Part shown: in pieces, positions 1 to 8,537 of the stretch
How the letters are laid out: each line of letters starts with the position of its first letter
Numbering within the stretch: the stretch's first letter is position 1
From: Phycisphaerae bacterium
GTDB lineage: Bacteria; Planctomycetota; Phycisphaerae; UBA1845
Direction: 5' to 3'
DNA: 25,936 nt
Assembly: GCA_021604825.1 (NCBI GenBank)
Contig: BQJS01000043.1
Coordinates: 1-25,936, forward strand
Program-made: the position numbers and the translations under genes
Notes under the pieces: generated by a model
The model's input: only the letters and a program-made list of their open reading frames with translations
Databases searched by the model: none
What the model was told of the DNA's origin: nothing

Positions 1-985
1 CCACCGTCCGCGTGACCGGGTCCAAACGCTCACGGATGCGATCGAATCGCGCGTCCCATTGGGCTACAAAATCGCCACCGGTCACCCGCACCACTGCGTC
101 GATTTCAACCAATCGGCGGATCATCTCCAGGTCTGGAATGGAACCGAGTGGCTTGTCTGTATCCGAGCGAATCAGGTTGCGGACCTGGCTGATCGGCGTT
201 TGAACTTCGATCTCGGTCGCCGCAGTTCCGTCGGCAGAAAACATAACTTCGCCGCGCGGGACGTATTGACCGACTTCGATGTTGACGTCGCCGATCCGGC
301 AGGCGAAGGGGGCGACGATCTTGGTTTTGTCGAGGTCGATCTTGGCCTGCGCAAGTTTGGCGCGGCGCAGGTCGAGCGTTGCTTCGAGCGATGCCCGTTG
401 CGATGAATATAGATTCAGGCTGTTTTCGAGGGTCTGGACTTTCTGTTGCTGCGACAGGAATGCGCGTTCTTCACCGCGCAACTCCGTCCCTGCCACCGCG
501 TCATTGCCGGCGAGTTTTCGCATCCGGTCCAAATCGCGCTGGGCTAAATCGAGCGACGCTTTTTCAATTTCGAGTGAGCGGCCGTCATTGACTTTGCGGG
601 CGGTCAGTTCTGCCAGGCTCGCTTCCAACTCCGCGATCTCGGCTTCCAACTGGGTGACCACGAGCTGATATTCCTGCGGATCGATGGTCAAGACGGTTTC
701 ATCCTTGGCCAGGAATGCACCGGACTTGAGATTCGGGCTGACTTGAACGATGCGGCCACCCACTTCAACTACAGCCCGCCATACCTTGGTGGGTTGCGAT
801 GTGCCATAACCAATGGCCCGCGGCATCACTGCAATAGACGGCGCTTCAATGACGCGAAGCTTGCGTGCGTGTTCAGCCACCGGCTCTCGAACGGGTTTCC
901 GCGAACCAGAGACGAGCCAAATAAACACAACAATGGCGATCAGCACGGGTGGCACGATGAGAAGTCGTTTGGTTCGTTCAGTCAT
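1..985 (-). CDS. HlyD/AcrA-type periplasmic adaptor (membrane fusion protein) of an efflux pump, C-terminus off the window
   Basis: The reading frame starts at an ATG whose complement is at 983-985 and stays open for 328 codons to base 1, so the 3' end is missing. Residues 8-27 are a hydrophobic signal anchor after a basic start (MTERTKR). Residues 68-104 look like the first half of a lipoyl/barrel-sandwich domain (WRAVVEVGGRIVQVSPNLKSG). Residues 105-220 are rich in Glu, Leu, Ala and Gln and form the expected alpha-helical hairpin. The second lipoyl half follows at 223-250 (KIVAPFACRIGDVNIEVGQ). Proteins of this family bridge an inner-membrane RND or ABC transporter and an outer-membrane channel. 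The transporter gene is probably just left of base 1, but this cannot be seen. There is no strong Shine-Dalgarno sequence. Family assignment is secure; the substrate is unknown. Confidence 0.9.
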   Translation of the reverse strand, partial: MTERTKRLLIVPPVLIAIVVFIWLVSGSRKPVREPVAEHARKLRVIEAPSIAVMPRAIGYGTSQPTKVWRAVVEVGGRIVQVSPNLKSGAFLAKDETVLTIDPQEYQLVVTQLEAEIAELEASLAELTARKVNDGRSLEIEKASLDLAQRDLDRMRKLAGNDAVAGTELRGEERAFLSQQQKVQTLENSLNLYSSQRASLEATLDLRRAKLAQAKIDLDKTKIVAPFACRIGDVNIEVGQYVPRGEVMFSADGTAATEIEVQTPISQVRNLIRSDTDKPLGSIPDLEMIRRLVEIDAVVRVTGGDFVAQWDARFDRIRERLDPVTRTV

Positions 986-1271
986 CTGAGATGTTCGCAG
1001 TCGTTCGAATCGAGAATCTGATCATTCGGGAAACGGGCATGCCCATGGGGGGCCAATATACCGCTGAATTTTCAATCGGTACACCGTAATTACAGACCGG
1101 GTTTTTCCATACGACGTTTATCGTTGCCGTGGATTGATCATCTCAATCCAACAAATCGTCACGGGGCATTCGCATCTCCGAATCGACGTCGCTATTCTAT
1201 GTCACTCTTGCGAAACGAGCGGGTGCAATCGGCACCAACATTCATGCAGATTCATCGGAAGCGATCTTGAC
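986..1271. promoter_or_regulatory. Divergent intergenic region between the efflux adaptor and the ABC-F gene
   Basis: This 286-bp spacer must hold the promoters of both divergent genes. It contains a perfect 10-bp palindrome (GGGCATGCCC, 1035-1044) and a longer inverted repeat at 1130-1150, listed separately. The ABC-F reading frame can be extended upstream to 1134, but that stretch has no family similarity and I treat it as non-coding. No convincing -35/-10 pair was identified. Confidence 0.5.
1130..1150. repeat. Perfect 8-bp inverted repeat upstream of the ABC-F gene
   Basis: The arms TGGATTGA (1130-1137) and TCAATCCA (1143-1150) are perfect reverse complements separated by 5 bp (TCATC). 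It lies 121 bp before the ABC-F start. It could be an operator for a dimeric regulator or a leader-RNA hairpin. No U-tract follows, so it is not an intrinsic terminator. Confidence 0.4.
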
Positions 1272-3080
1272 ATGGGCGTATTGGTCACGTGCCAGAGTTT
1301 ATCGAAACACTTCGGAACCCGTACGCTTTTTGACGGACTGTCGATCAGCTTCGCCGACGATGAACGCATTGGTTTCCTCGGACCCAATGGGGCCGGCAAA
1401 ACAACCTTCCTGAAAATCGTCGCGGATCTTGAACCCGCAGACAGTGGCGACGTCAGCCGACGTAAATCCGCCCGAATTGTATTTCTGCCGCAGCAGGATC
1501 AATTCGCCATTGGTGCTACCGTGACTTCCGTTCTGGTTGAAGCGATCGGCGATCATCCGATGGAGTCGTACGAGCGCGATACCCAAGCTGCGATCACACT
1601 GACCCGGTTCGGTTTTGAGAATCCCGATCAGCTGGTTGCGGACCTTTCCGGTGGGTGGCGCAAGCGGTTGGCATTGGCGAGGGCGTTCATTCAAGAACCC
1701 GACCTGCTGCTCATGGATGAGCCGACGAACCATCTCGACGTCGAAGGGATTCGATGGCTTGAACAAGCGTTGCTCACTGTGCCGTTTTCATTCGTCGCGG
1801 TCAGTCACGATCGGTATTTTCTTGAAAACGTCACCACCCGCGTTGTCGAGCTGAACCCGGTTTATCCGGATGGATACTTCAGCGTCAGCGGGAACTACAG
1901 CATGTTCCTTGAGAAGCGCACGGGTTTCCTCGAATCGCAGCATGCCCAGGAGGCGAATCTCGCCAACGTCGTTCGCCGCGAAAACGCATTCTTGAAATCC
2001 AACTCAAAAGCCCAACGCACCAAGTCCAAGTCGCGTATTGAGGAAGCGTATCGATTGCAGGATGAACTGCGCGAATTGTCAGAGCGCAATACCCGGGCGA
2101 CGGTGGCTGGCATCGAATTTGACGGGACGGGGCGCAAATCGAAGAAACTGCTCGACGCCAAAGGGTTGTCGAAGTCGCTGGGCGGCAAGATACTGTTCGA
2201 GGATGTGTCGCTGCTGCTTTCACCCGGCGTGCGGGTTGGCTTGCTTGGTGCGAATGCCAGTGGCAAGACGACGTTGATCCGCGTCTTAACTGGTGTGCTG
2301 CCACCCGATCAAGGTTCGGTCGAGTTGGCTGAGGATTTGAAGGTTGTGCTGTTCGATCAGAACCGCGAGGAGTTGCCGCAAGACGTCACGCTGCGATGGG
2401 CGCTAGCTGGCGACAACAAGAGCGTCGATTTTCGCGGTCGATCGATTCACATCACCGCATGGGCTAAGATGTTTTTGTTTTCCACTAGCCAGCTCGACAT
2501 GCCGGTGAGCGATCTATCCGGCGGCGAGCAAGCCCGCATCCTTATCGCCCGCTTGATGCTTCAGCCAGCCGACTTATTGATCTTAGACGAACCAACCAAC
2601 GACCTGGACATCACCTCGCTCGACGTGCTGGAAGAGAGCCTGATCGATTTTCCGGGTGCGATCATCCTGGTGACGCACGATCGGTTCATGCTCGATCGCG
2701 TGTGTACAGAAATCCTGGGCATCGATGGCGGCGGCCGCATCGGAAAGTACGTCAACTGCGATCAATGGCAAACTGCACAGTCGCGCAAGAACCGTCCCGA
2801 AGGCGTCGAAGTCAAACGCAGCAAATCCAAAAAAGCAAAATCAGTTCCAAATGACGGGGGACTCACGTCGAGTGAAGCATCCGAACTAAAAGAAATGGAA
2901 GCCAAAATCCAAACCGCCGAAGACCAAGTCGAAACATGCCTCAAAGCCACCGAAGATCCCAAAGTAGGAAGCGACCACGTCGAAGCCCAAAAACGCTGGG
3001 ACGCATTGGAAGCATCAAAGAAAGAAGTCGAAACGCTCTACGCCCGCTGGGAAGAACTCGAAGCCAAAAGCGCCCAATGA
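1272..3080 (+). CDS. uup: ABC-F family ATPase, Uup type
   Basis: This is a 602-residue soluble protein with two ABC ATPase cassettes and no membrane domain, as in the ABC-F family that acts on ribosomes. Cassette 1 has Walker A GPNGAGKTT, signature LSGGWRKRLALA, Walker B LLLMDEPTNHLD and the H-loop SHDR. Cassette 2 has GANASGKTT, LSGGEQARILIA, LLILDEPTNDLD and THDR. The linker between them is highly charged. The C-terminal 90 residues after a Lys-rich tract (SKSKKAKS) are a predicted coiled coil ending YARWEELEAK, which is the Uup C-terminal domain and separates it from EttA. The ATG at 1272 is preferred over the longer frame from 1134 because GGAAG lies about 10 nt upstream and the family alignment begins at MGVLVTCQSLSKHFG. 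It ends 16 bp from the convergent STAND gene. Confidence 0.9.
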   Translation: MGVLVTCQSLSKHFGTRTLFDGLSISFADDERIGFLGPNGAGKTTFLKIVADLEPADSGDVSRRKSARIVFLPQQDQFAIGATVTSVLVEAIGDHPMESYERDTQAAITLTRFGFENPDQLVADLSGGWRKRLALARAFIQEPDLLLMDEPTNHLDVEGIRWLEQALLTVPFSFVAVSHDRYFLENVTTRVVELNPVYPDGYFSVSGNYSMFLEKRTGFLESQHAQEANLANVVRRENAFLKSNSKAQRTKSKSRIEEAYRLQDELRELSERNTRATVAGIEFDGTGRKSKKLLDAKGLSKSLGGKILFEDVSLLLSPGVRVGLLGANASGKTTLIRVLTGVLPPDQGSVELAEDLKVVLFDQNREELPQDVTLRWALAGDNKSVDFRGRSIHITAWAKMFLFSTSQLDMPVSDLSGGEQARILIARLMLQPADLLILDEPTNDLDITSLDVLEESLIDFPGAIILVTHDRFMLDRVCTEILGIDGGGRIGKYVNCDQWQTAQSRKNRPEGVEVKRSKSKKAKSVPNDGGLTSSEASELKEMEAKIQTAEDQVETCLKATEDPKVGSDHVEAQKRWDALEASKKEVETLYARWEELEAKSAQ

Positions 3081-3096
3081 ACGGCAGCCACACTCC

Positions 3097-6000
3097 TCAT
3101 TCGCCGCGAGCAGCCCGTTCGATACGGGCTTGGTCTTCACGCATCAAACCGATGGTCCGCGTGTCACCGGGCAGGTTCTCTTCAAACCACTCAATCGCCT
3201 TGGCAATGTCGGCCTTTGACTTGTCGAACAGATCGTCGGCTTGGCCGAGGCTACCGTCATTCCTTGCCTTTGACCCCTGGGCCCTCAAAATACGAGCGCG
3301 AAAACCGTACCAGATGGCGAGGCTGCGTTTATCGAATGGCGTTTGTGTCTCACCCCATGCGATGCTTTTTTGGATGTCGTTCTCGGCGCCAGCCAGATCA
3401 CCGCGAGGCTGGCGGATATTGGCTCGCAAGGCGTACCGGATTCCAAGTTCTCGCTGATTAGGCAAAGGTTGTGCTTCTTCCCATTCGATACTCTTCTTGA
3501 TGTCTTCTTCAGCGCCAGCCAGATTACCGCGTAGAAGGCGGATGGTGGCCCGCATGGCGTAGTCAATGGCGAGGCTGCGTTCATTGCGTGGCGTCTGAGC
3601 TTCACCCCATTCGATGCTTTTCTGGATGTCAACCTCTGCGCCGGCCATATCCCCGCGGTCCTGCCGGATTCTGGCCCTTGTGGCGTAGTCAATAGCGAGG
3701 ATGCGTTCATTGCGTGGTGACTGAGCCTCACCCCATTCGATGCTCTTTTCAATGTCGTCCTCCGCGCCGGTCACGTCCCCGCGTTGCTGCCGGATGCTGG
3801 CTCGCAAGGAGTATTCGATGGCGAGGCTGCGTTCGTCATGTGGTGTCTGTCCCACACGCCATTCGATTCTCTTGTTGATGTCGTCTTCAGCGCCAACGAG
3901 GTCTCCGCGAAGCTGTCGGATGGTGGCCCGCGAGGCGTACCTGACAGTGAGGCTCTGTTCATCGCGTGGTGTTTGTGCCTCACTCCAAGAAATAGCGGCT
4001 TCGATGTGATTGGTCGCAGAGGTCAGTTGGCCGATCATTCCGAGGTGATTCGCCATTACGGCTCGGAGGCGACTTGCCCGCCCGACTAGGGCTGACGGCG
4101 CGTGTTCAAGTACTGATTCCGCGTGGGGCAGGGCGGCGATTCGGGTGGCGTGACTTTCGTAAAACTCGGCGTCATCGAACAATGCGGTCAATGCGGTGAG
4201 CAGGCGGGAGACGATTTCTTCGTTTCGGTTGTCTGTGTACGCAGCTCCACGGGCGCGGGCGATGTCTTGGGTGAAGCGGTGGATCGATGCGTGGGTTCCG
4301 TCCCATTCCAATATGCCGTCGTCGTGCAGGGCGTCGATGGCGTCGGCGGTCGCGTCGTCGTCGAGATTTGCTCCGACAGCCAAGAGACCCAATGGGATGG
4401 TGTCGGGGCTCAGGTGGGCGGCGGCCAGTAGGACTGGTTCGGCTGGCTTGCCCATGACTTCGTCAACCAGCAATTCGTACGCATCGACGATCGCCATCGC
4501 GGGGGTGTCCTTGGTCGCGTGATAGTCGGGTCCGGCGAGGGCGGCTTTAACCTTGTTGACCGGATGATTCGAGTCGGACAGTCCGACGTTCTTGATCGCG
4601 GTCAACAAATCGGCAGGGTCGGCAAATCGGGTTCTCTTCAAACATGCGGCTAAGTAATTGAGACCCAGTGCATTGAACTCGACGTGCCGGGCAAGCTCGG
4701 CCAAAGCATCGGTTCGCTCGCCGGGCGTCGGATCGCCGAACGATGACGTCGCTCGGGTGATTTTCGGTCGCGGTTCGGTTCCCCGGTACAACCAGAGGAT
4801 GTCATCAGCCGCTTCTTCGCCCAACACGGGCAACTTGAATTCGCGGCCGTTCGCCGGGCTTATTTCGCATTTGATGGTGGTGGCCAAGGCGCGCGCCTCA
4901 CCGATGGGCCGCCACTGATTGATGACGTCCGAATGGTCCACGTTGTCCAGCACCAGTAGACCGCCAACGCGCGAGACATATTCGAGAATCGCCGCGCGAA
5001 CATCCGCGGGTTCCCTGGCCGCATTGTTGGGATCAATCCGCTTGAGCAATTCAGCCGCCGACGTATCGAGTGCACCCGTCTGCGCGTGGAGCCAATAGCG
5101 ATGTGGCCGATCGTCGGCATGGCCGAATACGTAACGCCGGGCAACCGCACTCTTGCCCTGCCCGGTCCCCGCGCGAATAACCACCATGCGCGAGTCGTCA
5201 GGGTCCGAAAGCGCTGCATGAAGGTCGGCGATCACGCCATCGCGACCCTTGAGCGTCGTCACGTTGTCGGTGATGTTGGCAAGGTCGAAATTGTTATTGG
5301 CGGGGGGCGTGGGGCGGACGCCGTAAATCTTGTGCTGATCGACCAAAAATGCCACACCCTCCCCGATGACTTTCAGCTGAGCCATCACTTCGGCGTGGGC
5401 ATTGTTGATCTCGTCCAGGATTGCCTGCGGGTCAAAGTTGCAATTAACCGGGATGCTCTTCTTTACAGTTGGAGCAAGACGCTTGATCGTGCCGGCTAGA
5501 TCCGTGAGCTTCGATTCAATCCGCTCTTGTCCCACAAACAAGTCTTCAATGCGCTGCGACGTACCAGAAACGGTGGCGAGTATGTCGCGGACATCGGTCA
5601 TCAAGTCGCGCATCAGGCGTAGTTGTAGGGCGGCATAGGCTGGGTCGTTATTTTCAAACGCGCGCTTGGCGTTAATGTGCAGGGCGTGGGGGAATTCCGT
5701 TTTAAGCTTTGCACCAATATGCAGCCGAACGGCCTCAGGCAATTTGCTCGTCCCGACGGCGCGGCCGCCAGGCGTTACCATGCGTTTGATCTTCTTCCCA
5801 GTGGATGCTTCGGCAATCCGTCCGTCGAGGAATTTAAGGAAGCCAGCCCATGCGTCGGCGTCCAACGCTGTTGCATTGGCGAAGTTCTCGGGCGACATCG
5901 CGAAGAGACGCGTGACGACATCTTCGTTCATTCGCTGTGGGGTGGCGTGGTCGGCGATGGCCAGCCAGGCTTCCTCGGCATGTAGTGCGAGGACTTCGAG

Positions 6001-6315
6001 GCGGTCGCGGGTCGGTTTGTCGAATGCGTCGTCGCTCGACAAGTCTTTAAGTTTGGCTGCGATGGTTTCGCCGACGAGGCGGCGAAGGTCTTCGTTGCGG
6101 AGATAGTCCTTGGCGTATGCGGGTGATGATGCGAGTTTCTTGGTGAGGTCGTCGCTGCACCGATGGAGGAAGCTGGTACCAATGCCGTACCCGACTGTAG
6201 TTCCGACTGCCGCCAGTACACCAGCCGGCCACAACGCGGCAACAGTTGCTGCGCCTGCAAGGGTGGCGCTACCCGCGATGAGTCGGTATGCAAAGGCCGA
6301 ATCCATGACTGACAT
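3097..6315 (-). CDS. STAND-type ATPase (NB-ARC-like) with hydrophobic N-terminus and C-terminal tandem TPRs
   Basis: A 1072-residue protein. Residues 8-50 are a long Ala/Gly-rich hydrophobic stretch that could form one or two membrane helices. Residues 55-340 are mostly charged and helical with no domain I recognise. The nucleotide-binding region starts near 355: Walker A AGTGQGKS at 382-389 and Walker B GLLVLDNVD at 452-460. A winged-helix-like segment at 626-690 contains HRFTQDIAR, resembling the HR-hydrophobic-x-Q motif of NB-ARC/TPR proteins. Residues 777-1043 are six tandem 42-residue TPR units, each starting at a Trp (777, 819, 861, 903, 945, 987). Such proteins are signal-dependent switches in which the repeats sense a ligand and the N-terminus acts or recruits. 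Its start is 53 bp after the peptidase stop, so the two may be cotranscribed. A second in-frame ATG at 6306 is possible; neither has a good ribosome-binding site. A defence or signalling role is inference only. Confidence 0.85.
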   Translation of the reverse strand: MSVMDSAFAYRLIAGSATLAGAATVAALWPAGVLAAVGTTVGYGIGTSFLHRCSDDLTKKLASSPAYAKDYLRNEDLRRLVGETIAAKLKDLSSDDAFDKPTRDRLEVLALHAEEAWLAIADHATPQRMNEDVVTRLFAMSPENFANATALDADAWAGFLKFLDGRIAEASTGKKIKRMVTPGGRAVGTSKLPEAVRLHIGAKLKTEFPHALHINAKRAFENNDPAYAALQLRLMRDLMTDVRDILATVSGTSQRIEDLFVGQERIESKLTDLAGTIKRLAPTVKKSIPVNCNFDPQAILDEINNAHAEVMAQLKVIGEGVAFLVDQHKIYGVRPTPPANNNFDLANITDNVTTLKGRDGVIADLHAALSDPDDSRMVVIRAGTGQGKSAVARRYVFGHADDRPHRYWLHAQTGALDTSAAELLKRIDPNNAAREPADVRAAILEYVSRVGGLLVLDNVDHSDVINQWRPIGEARALATTIKCEISPANGREFKLPVLGEEAADDILWLYRGTEPRPKITRATSSFGDPTPGERTDALAELARHVEFNALGLNYLAACLKRTRFADPADLLTAIKNVGLSDSNHPVNKVKAALAGPDYHATKDTPAMAIVDAYELLVDEVMGKPAEPVLLAAAHLSPDTIPLGLLAVGANLDDDATADAIDALHDDGILEWDGTHASIHRFTQDIARARGAAYTDNRNEEIVSRLLTALTALFDDAEFYESHATRIAALPHAESVLEHAPSALVGRASRLRAVMANHLGMIGQLTSATNHIEAAISWSEAQTPRDEQSLTVRYASRATIRQLRGDLVGAEDDINKRIEWRVGQTPHDERSLAIEYSLRASIRQQRGDVTGAEDDIEKSIEWGEAQSPRNERILAIDYATRARIRQDRGDMAGAEVDIQKSIEWGEAQTPRNERSLAIDYAMRATIRLLRGNLAGAEEDIKKSIEWEEAQPLPNQRELGIRYALRANIRQPRGDLAGAENDIQKSIAWGETQTPFDKRSLAIWYGFRARILRAQGSKARNDGSLGQADDLFDKSKADIAKAIEWFEENLPGDTRTIGLMREDQARIERAARGE
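3190..3987 (-). repeat. 126-bp tandem coding repeats (42-residue TPR units)
   Basis: Within the STAND ATPase gene, units begin at Trp codons ending at 3987, 3861, 3735, 3609, 3483 and 3357 on the minus strand, an exact 126-bp period. The consensus unit includes WGEAQTPRNERSLAIDYA followed by RGDLAGAEDDIQKSIE. The last unit carries a 14-residue insertion (RAQGSKARNDGSLGQ region), so the next Trp comes after 56 residues instead of 42. Internal units are very similar at the DNA level, which fits recent unit duplication. Confidence 0.9.
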
Positions 6316-6368
6316 CGTACCATGGGAAAATTCAGATGTGAATTAACCGGACAATCGCGAAAGTACCA

Positions 6369-8537
6369 TCACTTCTCAAACTTGATCCGCTGCGTGCTTT
6401 CAAAGTCGTGGCGGAGGATGACTTCTGCGTGGCCGCCTGGTTTGGCATCGTAGACCAGCATGCTGTTTCCGTAGAACCAGAGGATGCCGGCATTTGATAA
6501 TGACTCCGGTGAATTGCCGTAGTAAATCGTCACGGTTTTGCCAGGCGCATCGGGGTTTCGGAATGTGCAGAGGACGGAGTGTTGCGGCGAATCGTACTGG
6601 ACGCCGTTGACCTCGAAACCGTTTGCGTTCCAATGGATCGGGCATTCGGAGCGTTCTATCAGAGATTGGATTGCCGGCTGCCTTACTGCGTTGCCGACGA
6701 TGATCACCGTGTCTTCAGCGAAGTCCGGCGCATCGGATGTCGACTGCCGAATGGTGGAGTCGGTTTTCCTTTTTGACGTTACGTCGTCGGCGAAAAGTTT
6801 GTAGTTCGGCCACAAGTCATTTTCGGCGATCAGGTGTGCTTGGGTTCCGCGAAGGCTGCCACCGAGTGTTGGGAGTATTTCTTCGTCGGCGAGCTTGCGG
6901 GCGACGTGGTAGTCCGGGTCCAGTTCAACCTCGACAGGAGCTATCGCTCCATCAACCGTAATGACCGTGCGTGAGTCGGACACAGGAACGATCATATCCT
7001 CGATGGTACCATCGGCGCGGTGAATCCTGAGCGGTAAGTCCACCGAAAACAGTGGTTCGTCTTGCTTGATTTCCACCGATCCGCCAGTGTTGTCGATCGT
7101 TGCACTCGTCAATTTGAATCGCGGCGCATTTGAGCCGTGGACCCATTGCTCGAAGAACTGGTCGAAGTCCATGTTCGAAACGGCTTCGAATTCCTCTTGC
7201 AGAATCGCCCAGCCAACGAATTGGCCGGTGTACTTGTCCGTGAGGTTGTGCATCGCTTGCCAGAATCGATCCACGCCGATCTTGCGCGCGATCATGTCGA
7301 AGACGACCGCACCTTTCTGATAACCAATGCTTCGACTGGTCCCTTCGGGTTGCCCGAATGTGTCGAGGGGCTTGTCGTTCTTCTTTGAGATTCGCGTCAG
7401 AATGTTGCACGCATCGCGACGGACTTTGCGGGCACCTTCAGCGTCGCCGTCGAGCGTGTACCCATACAGATTCGCGCCGAAACTGGTGAGCGCCTCGCAC
7501 CAGTTGCCATCCGTCGGATCGACGTACACGCCGTTGCCCCACCAGCTGTGCAGGAATTCGTGGTCGAGGTAACCGTGGCGAAGGGCGCGATCTTCCATGG
7601 CGATGACGGCTGGGCCGAGCAACGTGAACGTGGGGAATGCGAATCCGGAGCTGAAGAAGTTTTCGACGATCGTGAATTCGTCGTACGGGTAGGGGCCAAC
7701 CAGCGGGCGATAGCGATGGTAGTAATCGGCTGCGGCGTCGAGGAAGATGTCAGCCCGCCGCTGCAAAGTTGAGGGGTCGGTGTTTTCGGGATTCAGCATG
7801 ATGGCGAAACGGATACCGTCGACATCGCGGGTCCATTCCCGGTACTTGCCGCCGACGATGGTCAAACCTGTCTGGGGGAAATCGCTTTCGAAATCTAAGT
7901 CGCTGCCGGCTGACTTTGACCGATTGCGATAAGAAGCGCTGGAAACAAACTGGTAGTCGTCAACGGGTTTCAAGCGCACATCAAAGTGCGTTAACCTTTT
8001 TTGATCCTCGTCTGACTCTGAAGCGATGAACCTCGGGTACCAGGCACCGGAAGAGAGGTAGATTCCGTTCGTGCCAACGTGTGCCGACATGCCGAAATTG
8101 TGAATCTCGCCGCGTTTCTCGCCGGCTGAAATGTCCTGCTTCAGGTGTCCGCTATACTCAACCGCCAATTCGAATTCAGTGGGCGCCCCTTCCAGCGTGA
8201 CCCGATGATGTCTAACCGGTGTCGCACCTTCATTGGAATCGGTGAGCAGGTGGCGCCACTTGCGTACCCGCGCCTTGTCGCATCTCAATTCAGTTATCTC
8301 CAATTGAGGATGCAACGCGATGTCGAAACTTAGATTCTTCGACGCGCCAGTCGGCAAGGGCTCGCTGAGGCGACAGTGAATCAGTGCCGTCGCAGTCAAC
8401 AAACTCTGCGGTGGATCTAAGGACAAACGCAAACCATATGATTCGGCGTGAATATGCGCTGTGGATGTTGCACAACCGGAAGTCGCAATCGCCGTCGTGA
8501 CAACGGAAAGTAACGTCGTGCAGAATCGATGGATCAT
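6369..8537 (-). CDS. M1-family-like metallopeptidase (gluzincin aminopeptidase), probable lipoprotein
   Basis: A 722-residue exported protein. The signal sequence (MIHRFCTTLLSVVTTAIATSGC) ends in a lipobox-like TSGC with Cys22 as the likely lipidated residue; Thr at -3 is unusual. Residues 30-240 match the beta-rich N-terminal domain of M1 peptidases. The zinc site is HEFLH at 326-330 followed by WWGN, with the third ligand probably Glu348 in NWCEAL. That is 17 residues between HEFLH and Glu rather than the classical 18, as in a bacterial M1-like subgroup with a GNWCEGLT-type motif. The C-terminal 200 residues are less clear and may bind substrate or another protein. A GGAG sequence lies about 10 nt before the ATG. 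It probably trims peptides at the periplasmic face. It is followed after 53 bp by the STAND ATPase gene. Confidence 0.85.
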   Translation of the reverse strand: MIHRFCTTLLSVVTTAIATSGCATSTAHIHAESYGLRLSLDPPQSLLTATALIHCRLSEPLPTGASKNLSFDIALHPQLEITELRCDKARVRKWRHLLTDSNEGATPVRHHRVTLEGAPTEFELAVEYSGHLKQDISAGEKRGEIHNFGMSAHVGTNGIYLSSGAWYPRFIASESDEDQKRLTHFDVRLKPVDDYQFVSSASYRNRSKSAGSDLDFESDFPQTGLTIVGGKYREWTRDVDGIRFAIMLNPENTDPSTLQRRADIFLDAAADYYHRYRPLVGPYPYDEFTIVENFFSSGFAFPTFTLLGPAVIAMEDRALRHGYLDHEFLHSWWGNGVYVDPTDGNWCEALTSFGANLYGYTLDGDAEGARKVRRDACNILTRISKKNDKPLDTFGQPEGTSRSIGYQKGAVVFDMIARKIGVDRFWQAMHNLTDKYTGQFVGWAILQEEFEAVSNMDFDQFFEQWVHGSNAPRFKLTSATIDNTGGSVEIKQDEPLFSVDLPLRIHRADGTIEDMIVPVSDSRTVITVDGAIAPVEVELDPDYHVARKLADEEILPTLGGSLRGTQAHLIAENDLWPNYKLFADDVTSKRKTDSTIRQSTSDAPDFAEDTVIIVGNAVRQPAIQSLIERSECPIHWNANGFEVNGVQYDSPQHSVLCTFRNPDAPGKTVTIYYGNSPESLSNAGILWFYGNSMLVYDAKPGGHAEVILRHDFESTQRIKFEK

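Noticed and set aside
1035..1044. Palindrome GGGCATGCCC
   Set aside because: A 10-bp palindrome without wider symmetry is weak evidence for an operator, so it is only noted in the spacer entry.
1134..1271. N-terminal extension of the ABC-F reading frame
   Set aside because: It has no family similarity, contains many Cys/His, has no ribosome-binding site and covers the inverted repeat; the ATG at 1272 fits the family and has GGAAG upstream.
3190..3987. Regular repeat array considered as CRISPR
   Set aside because: The period is 126 bp with no distinct spacers and it encodes continuous TPR units.
3740..4089. Plus-strand frames with repeated Ser/Arg-rich or Val/Phe-rich units
   Set aside because: They are antisense translations of the 126-bp TPR repeats of the STAND gene.
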